Origin: Corticium candelabrum
Lineage: Eukaryota; Porifera; Homoscleromorpha; Homosclerophorida; Plakinidae
Direction: 5' to 3'
Assembly: GCF_963422355.1 (NCBI RefSeq)
Contig: NC_085086.1
Span: 9,531,936-9,595,935 of the forward strand
DNA length: 64,000 nucleotides
The position numbers and the translations under genes were made by a program. Position 1 is the first letter of the stretch. Every line of letters begins with the position of its first letter. The notes beneath the pieces were generated by a model. The model saw only the letters and a list, made by a program, of their open reading frames with translations. It did not search any database and was not told the DNA's origin. Shown here one piece after another: positions 55,731 through 64,000 of the stretch.

Positions 55731-58439
55731 TAACAGAAATTGAACGCGCATCCGTTCTCTCAAATAATTTGAGTGCATCAGCAAAAAATTGAAAGAGTGA
55801 TTAGCATTGTACGTGGTAGGAAGTCCATTGGATGGCGTAGGCGTGCATTCCAACGCGTGCTGATACGCTGATTCAATTAAACTAGGCGCAATTTCTGCTA
55901 ATCACATCAGCACGTTTCCTGTACTGTGTTTCAGCACTTGTACACTTGTACGCCGCTTCAGACAGTTACTAGTAACTCGAAGTGCATGTTTGCGTCATTA
56001 CATGTAGGAGTACGATTGACCCAACTGAACTGCAAGTTGCACTTCATGTCTAGATTTTGTACATCACATAGAACACTACCCGATAGCGCAAATAGATCCT
56101 CTACAACCTCATGCTGTGTCTCTCCTGTGCCGTGAGAACAGAACCCACACTGACTACAAGTGAATTACGTAACCAAATAGTAAAGGTGGACACGCACGCA
56201 GTGCTCATGGCAGGAGGGCCTAGGGAACGTACGTGTACCGTACTGTACTGCTGACACGCCCGTCCCCCGCCTGTACCGCGTCCACCTACTACATTTATGT
56301 ATGTCGCACTGTAGCGGCAGAATAACCGCCAATTCCACCAATTCCAATTCGCCAGGTCCACCTCTCCTAGAGCATTGAGAGCTTGTTTTATTGAGTAATT
56401 CACTCTTGATTGACTTCTACCCAAATTCTTTTACCAGGATGATTGTGTTTTAGAAAGCAAAAGAGCTGTACCATTACAGGTTCTAAGAAGTAGAGTGACA
56501 TGCATGAGTGTACAATGCATAGATACCTCTCTTGACATAGACCCGCACATGAGGTGCTCTCATTTGAGTTCGTCTTAGATAACTCAGGTGTTCCTGTATA
56601 TACAGAAGACGATAGACCTCTTTCCCATTGTCAACGCGGATCTGGTCCCATAACCAAAACAGCTGAAGTATAGGTCTTAAAAGCTTATTATAAATTATAA
56701 GGTTGTTCTTGACTGGGATAGTAATTATACCAAGAATAAAACAACTGTAACCGTCTATGGCAAGAGCGTGTGTTGTTCCATACTTATCAAGTTTCTCATT
56801 TGATCTATATGCATTTTGTGTCCATAATGTTGAGCGTAGTAAGGCACAGGATTTATTTGCCGATGAGCTATAGTTGCTGTCTCCTTCCGTGATATCCAGC
56901 AGCAACTTGTCCTACAATGGGTCCAATGCGTTTGTCACCAACTCTAAGTCCTCTTGCTTGAAGATAACCTTTCATCATCTTTCTTCCGTACGCTGGACCA
57001 ACCTATGTAGAGACGTTTACTAACGACAAAAGTCTCCATCTGTCTATACGGGTTTAGTAAAAGAGAACACATTACTTCTCTAACAGCTGCCTGGACTACC
57101 AGCCTAATGTCAAAGTCAGATAATGCAGAACGCTAGTAAATGTTTCTGCTCATGAAAAAATCCTCTAGCGGATATCTCGTTCAGAAAATCCTTTGACTCC
57201 AGGATGTCTTCTTTGAAGTATGTAACTTATGTTTGAGTGCAATAGCCCAGCCTTCACCATTTCTTGAACTTCTCTCTCGTCCATCCGTGACTCAATTTGA
57301 TACGATGTGCCTATACTGTACGTGCTGCACTGAAGTTAATTAGGTTACAGTTATAGCTTACAGTTAATTAGTTGCGGAATTCCCAAGTTTGTCGCGTCTG
57401 CAAGGCTGTCCGGAAACTCGCGTATCTGCCTACGTAGCTACTAAAATTTATTCAGTCAGTGCGGTCAGCTCTCAAGATCCAGGAGAATTTCCAAAGCACC
57501 CCATCGACCACCAACGTGATTGTGCCCTCCACGACCTCGTAACGTTAACGATCTTGCCGAAAATGTGACAGCATTCTTTCAACGCACGCTCTACGGATCA
57601 ACCTCTATAAATATACCGAGTGTTAAACGATGTCTTTGACTCGGATACGGTTTTTATTGTGTGTGCGTGTGCTCTATGTGTAGTGTGGAGTTGTCCTTCA
57701 GCGATACAGGAAGAAAACCCTTATTGATGTTGATACTGATACTAGAGGATCTCTAGCTGCGTGTTGTTGCATTCTTAGCTAATTAGAGACTCTGTAGAAA
57801 GGTTGCGATACACTACAAACGTAATTCACGCGATCACGCAGTGCATTGCTTGTGTAAAGTTAGTTGGTATTGAATTTTCGGTTACTCTGCCGGTACAGTA
57901 CGACATACGTAAATGTAGTAGTTGGACGCGGTACCGTCGGGGGAGGGGCGTGTCAGCAGTACAGTACGGTACACGTTAGCCTCGAGCACTGCGTGCGTGT
58001 CAACCTTTACTATTTGGTCTCGTAATTCTCTTGTACTCAGTGTGGGTTCTGTTCTCACGGCACAGGAGAGACACAGTATGAGGTTGTAGAGGTTCTATCT
58101 GCGCTATCGGGTAGCGTTCTATGTGATATACAAAATCTACACATGAAGTGCATCTTGCAGTTCAGTTGGGCCAATCGTACTCCTACATGTAATGACGCGA
58201 CCGTGCACTTCGAGTTACTAGTAACTGTCTGAAGTGGCGTACAAGTGCAGAACCACAGTACAGGAAACGTGCTGATGTGATTAGCAGAAACCTCGCCTAG
58301 TTTAATTGAATCAGCGTATCAGCACGCGTTGGAATGCACCCCTACGCCGTCCTATGGATTCCCTACCGCGTACAATGGTACTCGCTCTTTCAAATTTCTT
58401 AAATTATTGAGAGAACAGATGAGCGTTCAATTTCTGTTA
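55731..58439. mobile_element. Foldback element 2 with about 0.6-kb inverted arms
   Basis: Sequence from 55731 (TAACAGAAATTGAACGC) to about 56335 is repeated inverted from 58439 back to about 57879, including CCAACGCGTGCTGATACGCTG, the TAGTAACTCGAAGTGCA region and the GTACCGTACTGTACTGCTGAC region. Arms differ at scattered sites and small indels. The loop (56340-57870) carries a minus-strand integrase-like relic. The right end abuts gypsy B sequence, while the left flank is unrelated, so no simple target duplication is visible. It may mark a rearrangement. Confidence 0.82.
56480..57010 (-). pseudogene. Integrase/transposase-like relic (rve fold) in foldback 2
   Basis: The minus-strand frame 56905-56483 contains Y-G-T-T-H-A-L-A-I-D-G-Y-S, I-P-V-K-N-N-L-I-I-Y, L-W-D-Q-I-R-V-D-N-G-K-E and I-Q-E-H-L-S-Y-L-R. 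These match the core of an animal integrase-like transposase family I recognise, with Asp at the I-D-G-Y and R-V-D-N-G positions. Upstream in another frame (about 57010-56890) is Y-G-R-K-M-M-K-G-Y-L-Q-A-R-G-L-R-V-G, its helix-turn-helix part. The frame break and missing C-terminal Glu region make it a relic. The superfamily name is uncertain. Confidence 0.6.
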
Positions 58440-61131
58440 CTTTCTCCGCTTTGGTCCAACTCCTACTTGCGTAAGCCACTACTCGATTATCTTGTTTTAG
58501 CACACACCACAATCCAGATTCAATCTCATCTGTGCGCCACACAAGTTGGACAGCGTTCGCGTGAAACTGTGGGTAAGCCAAGAAAGAGGCAGTACTCAGA
58601 GTTACCTTTGTCTGTTTAAATGCTTCCTGACATTCTGCCGACCGCGTGAAGGGTACTACTTTGTGTGTGAGCTAATGTAGTGGTCGTGCAATGTCAGAAA
58701 AATTATGAATGTATCTCCGGTAATATAATGCAATTTCTAAAAAGCGACGTAAATCCGCTACTTCATTTGTAATAGCCCAATTCCTCACAACCTCTAATTT
58801 ATCCTCATTTGGAAGCGTTCCCTTGGCCGAAAATATGTGTCCAAGATATTTCACTTTATGTTTACCAATGCACAATTTGTCTCCTCGTAATGTAAGACCA
58901 GCCTTCCGTAAACGACAAAAACTTCTTGCAAATGCTTTACATGTTACTCAATGTTTGCCGAATAAAGAAAAGGTCATCCACATAAGCAGTAACACAGGGA
59001 AGATCACGAAAATGTTTGCCCATCAGCCGTTGAAATGAGCTAGTAGCACCTGTCAGTCCAAACAGCACTCATTTAAACTGAAATAGTCCTAAACCTGGTA
59101 CAGGGCAAAACGTAGTTTTGGATTGATCTCATTTATTGACTGGTATTTGCCAATATCCATTTCGCAAATCAAGACTAGTAAATACTATGGATCTGGCCAA
59201 ACGATCTTGTACTTTATCTACAAGTGGCAGAGGATAGGCATCTTTAGAAGTTCGTTTGCTAATTTCTCGATAATCAAAAACAATCTAAGTTTACCTGATT
59301 TATTTTCACAAATAGTGCTGACACCATCCATAAACTAGTGCTCTCTTCAATGATGCCTTGTGCTAACATATCTTTGATTTGAATTTCAACCGTATTGGGA
59401 TAATGGGCAGGTATCCGTCGTGATATAACCTGTAGTAAGGATCCAGACGAGGGAATATAGTGAGATGCTAAAGAAGTCAGTCCAGGCACTGTTCTGAATA
59501 GATCTAGGTTGTCTTCGATGATTAGAGATAACGTATTGTTTGAACATGTTGGTAACTCAGAGCGACAGTTATCAACAAAGGATGGTATTGCGCACTCATC
59601 AAACATATCCAATTCACAATCGACACCATTCACTAATGCAGATACACAATGTTTGTTATTTTGTTGAGGATAGAGCAACAGTGGTATCCCTGACGTACTT
59701 GCCTCTAGGGAAATGCATGCCGCTGCTTAACAGTTGTGACTTCATACATTGAGAGGTGTTAATGAGAAGTCAAGAGTTAAAACATTCGCTGCAAAAAGTC
59801 AACACCAAGAATCGCCGGAACAATGAGCTTATCAATAACCACAAAATCGTGGCTTATTCTCTCAACGTCCAGCTGCACCACAACAGAACATAGTCACAAA
59901 TAGAAATTTTATTTCCAGAATGCTGTCAAAGTCGCCGTTGTAAAATAGGCTGTATCTTCACAAATTTGATACCTTGAAAAGCAAATCTTTTTCAAACAGA
60001 GAAATAAAGAACCCGAGTCTTACATCATAGCTGTAGCAACACCTCCCACATATCCCTGTATTTGTGGCTGCTTCAGACTTTATAGCAGCCACAACAATGC
60101 AATCAGGGCCTACCATTGCCCTAGGGAGCGACTGCCTGCCCCTGCAGAAGATTCTTGATCGTTTCCCTGATGACAGTACCTAGCGTAATAATATATTTGA
60201 CCGCAAGAATAGCCTCGTTGACTCCGCCTACTCAGAGACCGTTCTAGACATTTGTTTTGCGTGTGACTAATTTTATTGCAGTTAAAGCATCTAACTCTCG
60301 AAGAATTAGCATATTTGCCGTCTAATGCATACAGGAGTGCAACTTGTTGCGATAATGTCTCAACTTGTTTATTGTAGTTGTTGCAATTCATTCATACCAA
60401 CCTTCTTATCACAGACAGCCGCAGTCTTCAAACCTTGCTCTTCGATTGTCTTCAGTAGTCTTGCTCGATCCACGACGGCATTTAATTTTCGTGTTTCCAT
60501 GGCTGCTCGAAATTGCCGGCTTATTGGTATTGGCAACGCGGTAACAAATTGGTGCAACAACAACGTCTCTCTAACTGTATCATCCATGTTTGACATAGCT
60601 TGATCCAACAGTTTCGGTATCTGATATAGATACATTGTAAGCGATTTCTTCGGCTGTAACACGCGTCGGTGAAATCTATACAAAGACACAAATCTACAGG
60701 CTTCAGCCTAGTAAAAAGGTGCTGTTTCGTAGCGTCATAATTTTTTTCAAAATCTTCTGACAATTCCACCCATGCCAAAGAGCCTCATCTTCCAATAACT
60801 TAAGTAACCTGAGTGACATTATTTCCTTGCTCCACTTGTTGGCCTTACTGCATATTTCGAACCTTAGAAACCATTCACGTACGTCTCCTGAAGAAAACAT
60901 TACAAGAACACTAATATGACGCTCTGCCATGTTACGGTCATTGACACAACCAACCTCCGTTAACAGTGCAGTATAGACGCCGCTGGTAATTTCATAAAGG
61001 CTTGTATTACAAACAAGAACAAAAAAGAAAGAACGACTCAATAGGTAACAATGGACTAAACCATCCGAGGAGTCACATTTACCGGTCTAGTCATGCAGAT
61101 GTGAATTACTATGCATTATATTACACATCTA
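58440..61131 (-). mobile_element. Old Ty3/gypsy element 'B', copy 4, 3' half missing
   Basis: Minus-strand gag-to-RNase-H part only. It has an LTR at about 60971-61125 with CATCTA after it (61126-61131), gag (60369-60689), a well-kept pair of zinc knuckles (60110-60391, with C-F-N-C-x4-H-x4-C), a protease/RT region (59274-59678), the RT thumb (58672-58875) and the start of RNase H (58399-58581). Integrase and the other LTR are gone at the junction with foldback 2. Its zinc knuckles are better preserved than in copy 1. Confidence 0.8.
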
Positions 61132-62519
61132 CTAGCCCTCCGGTAATGTTTAGTCTTCCCAGCGTAAGAATTTGAACTCCTGAGTGTCATGCAGCACAAC
61201 TGCATGCACAGGTTTGATGTACACAGATGTAGCAGAAGATTTACGTCATCCATGGTCAAGCTGTGCGGTGAGCATATTCTCCTAATTTGCAAGGCAACAG
61301 CCCGGAATTTCCATTCAAAGCCTCTGAATTGTTATTTGGCTCTGCATAGGAAGTTTGCAAGTGTTTCTATCTCAGTTTGATATCTACCATTGCCTAACCT
61401 TGCATCGTCAGAACGTGAAGCACGGCATCGTTGGCACAACCGGCTGTACTAAACGCAGGAACTTTGTTTACTATCAGAGCAGCTAGAAACTTCACAGCTG
61501 CTTCTCCTAGGTAAAGTTGAATTAGATTACGTCAAGTCCTTGTGAACGCTACGAGACGACTTTCTTTGCAAAAGGTAAAAGAGCGTTTTAACACTTCAAT
61601 CGTGCCCTGTAATCGGTTTCAGTTGTCGTCTTCTTTGTTGAACGGCTAGTTTGTACAAGCGACATCTTTTACACGTCCTAGTGGGGCCTGGTTGCATGAG
61701 AAATGATTAAGAATTGCCGTCAAGCACTGTAGGCGAGCGGTCTGCGTTCTGCGGCGTTTCAAATAACAGAATTTAGTCAAATGAAGTCATTTGAAACCTA
61801 GAGCTGTTGCCGAGAAGGTAACAAGGCAAGAAAATGGGTGTTCGACGATTGGGGCCGTTACCACGGGCGTTTCGCTGAATTTAACTATGCAGATCTTGGC
61901 TGACGTGCAGGGTAACAATACGATTTGTAGGTAAAAAGTTGTTGTTTATAGATATATAAATAACTAGGCTGAAAGATGCGAGTGTGCAATTTAAACGCTA
62001 CTGTACGGTGAACGATGCATTTGTTCCATGAACGGGGTATGCGAGGCTCCGCACATTTTGAATTTCACTTTAAGCAGAGAAGAGCTACAATGCTCTCGTT
62101 TGGTGTGATCAATTACAACTTGGATACCTAAATTTATGATGTGGTAGGGACTGCGTTAAAAAACGAATAACTGAGAACTCGCGTCCGAAATATGATGGTG
62201 TCCGAATAACGGGTCCTCGCTCTACATGCGCTGCTTGAAACGGGATGCGATAAAATGGAAGCATATTACAATAATGTTTTTTGAAATATTAATTTTAAAA
62301 ATATAAAATAATTTTTCGGGGTATGTGCACCTTTACAACTATCATACATAAATTTAAAATAACTTTTATTTTTTTATGTCAGTGGCCCTTTAAAATAAAT
62401 TATCTTTATAATATCACCTAAAGCCGACGCCCATAAGCGAAAAGCAAATGTGCAATTTTTAAATTGTTCTGTCCAAAGCCTTACGTGCCGAACCGCTTCC
62501 AGACATATTATTGCTGTAG
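61132..62519. other. 3' part of duplicated intron segment, copy 4
   Basis: Aligns by eye with 12121-13497 and 29058-30454. It leads to the acceptor AG at 62518-62519. No gene is seen. The segment's 5' half (THAP relic, MITE) is missing, cut off at foldback 2. Confidence 0.65.
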
Positions 62520-64000
62520 GTATACAATGTCCGTCTCTTGAACGTATAAGAAACGGCAGATATATCATGAATAACGACAGCAGATATGTAGACACCAAAG
62601 CGCACTACACTTGCAACAGAGGCTACGATCTCTTTATGGATGCAGAGAGGTCATCTTACAACCGCCAATGCCGTCAAGATGAAGACATGAAAAGATGTGA
62701 AGGACACTGGAGCGGAAGAAAACCGTGCTGCATACGTAAATTTTAACATACGTAACAATAAAATATCCAATTCATTTCTATTTTAGCAAGATCTTGTCCG
62801 AATCCTAAACCATTTGTGAACGGAACGGTTATTGGAGATCATTTCTTTTATCCGGAAACAATTTCAATCAGTTGTGATGTCGGACACGAATTGACGAAAG
62901 ACGGGCCAGCTTATCAATGTGATGAAACCGGTTCTTGGGTTCCTCTATCTGGTCCATGGGCAAAAAGGCATAACCCCTATAATTTGCGCGCTGCGGCAGA
63001 ACTGCAACTAGTCCAAACTTGTCTAAGAAGAAATAGCATTCAAACGGAAAATTTAGAAAATTCTGAACTAAATTTTGCAAGATGCGAACGTAAGAACATC
63101 GCACGTTTCTAAAACAATTTTATCCTCTATGGCGTGTTTAGCGGTCGGCTGCGGAAAGCCGAAAAATCCTGTGGATGGACAATGTTCAGGAACTTACTAT
63201 CAGTTTGAAGGAGTTGCGCAATGTAAATGCAACCGGGGATACTGCATAGTTGGACCAGACGAAACTCAATGTAACTCATCAGGACAATGGTCGAATAAGG
63301 CACCCAGCTGCAAAAGTAAATATGGCATTAAGATTGATATATAAATACTACAATTTTGAAATTAATATTTAGAAATTCAATGTCCACCTCTTAGCGATCC
63401 CGAACATGGTACAGTACAGTTGAGCTCAGAACAAAGGTTTGTACATGATACGGCAGTTTACAGCTGTCATTCCGGCTATGAACTAAATATGGATAAAAAG
63501 ATTCAAAGATTTACTCGAATTTGCTTACAACTCGATAAGCCTTACAAATGCAACGGAGCGTGGAGCGAAAAACCGCCATGTTGTATACGTACGTCCTGTT
63601 TGTGTTAATCTTGTGACACTAATAACAGACTTGTATTACAATAGCAAGGTCATGTCCGGATCCTAACAATTCTAACTTCACAAATGGAACTATAGAGGGA
63701 AATGCCTATTTCTACCCCGAAACAATCTTCCTAAATTGCAGTGAAGGTCACGAGATCGTCGACGGAGGATCCTATTTTCAGTGCAATCAAAGTGGCCAGT
63801 GGAATGAAATATCAAAAACCAGTGACAAGGCATTACAGCAAGCCAATGAGAGAATCAACTCAGAACGTGAGAAAGTAAAAGTCTGCATATCGCCAAAGTC
63901 AAATTCAATTAAAACAAGGCACTTTCCCACCAAAGTGAGACAATTTCCTACCTGCCAACGTAAGAATATAACAATTACGTATTTAACTTAGTATGTATAT
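62520..64000 (+). CDS. Second CCP array, first visible exons (B-C-A-B-C, continues beyond window)
   Basis: Exons 62520-62735 (B), 62787-63089 (C), 63142-63315 (A), 63373-63588 (B), 63645-63959 (C); the next A intron starts at 63960. All are phase 1-1 and closely resemble blocks 2 and 3. Between the C3-like gene and 62520 I find no start codon exon, signal peptide or A exon. The array's 5' end appears to have been lost or lies in unrecognised sequence. It could be a gene fragment, or use an unseen upstream exon. Confidence 0.75.

Noticed and set aside
62450..62746. Possible upstream start for the second CCP array
   Set aside because: The frame from 62450 runs through intron sequence found before other B exons, and its N-terminus is not a secretion signal.
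1..64000. tRNA, rRNA, CRISPR arrays, operons or ribosome-binding sites
   Set aside because: None recognised. The gene structure is eukaryotic with spliceosomal introns.

Overview
The window is eukaryotic: animal genomic DNA with GT-AG introns, mostly 50-80 bp inside genes. The families present (CCP/sushi, Kazal, Kunitz, NTR, a C3-like complement protein, Ty3/gypsy, Tc1, THAP) point to a non-vertebrate metazoan with compact introns. A sponge is my best guess, but the sequence alone does not prove a phylum.

Layout. (1) 1-40088, + strand: a very large gene that begins upstream of the window. It is built from tandem, symmetric phase-1 CCP exons in a strict A-B-C order (about 174, 216 and 303-315 bp), 31 of them in the window. 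They lie in blocks at 1-2941, 13498-15174, 30455-32126 and 35925-38543, followed by Kazal, Kunitz, Kunitz and NTR exons and a stop at 40086-40088. The A-B-C order continues across the large introns, which argues for one gene of about 2,640 residues in view. (2) The large introns are copies of one duplicated segment carrying a decayed minus-strand gypsy element, a THAP-domain relic and a MITE. Later insertions sit in single copies: a Tc1 element in copy 1, and a young intact gypsy element plus a 2.4-kb foldback element in copy 2. Matching empty sites in sister copies give an insertion order. (3) 42901-43933: a broken duplicate of the last exons of a C3-like gene. (4) 45343-55115: a 40-exon C3-like complement gene of about 1,650 aa with signal peptide, macroglobulin domains, anaphylatoxin domain, thioester domain and C345C/NTR. 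Its thioester motif reads GSGEQ (Cys to Ser), and the position expected to hold the catalytic His appears to be Asn. (5) 55731-58439: a second large foldback element with an integrase-like relic, at the junction with another truncated copy of the duplicated intron segment. (6) 62520-64000: the start of a second CCP array of the same A-B-C type, running off the window.

Taken together, a C3-like effector that looks unable to form a thioester is flanked by expanding CCP arrays of the kind that in vertebrates regulate C3. This looks like a complement-type locus diversifying by segmental duplication, exon-block deletion and conversion, with mobile elements recording the history. Functional partnership between the neighbours is inference.
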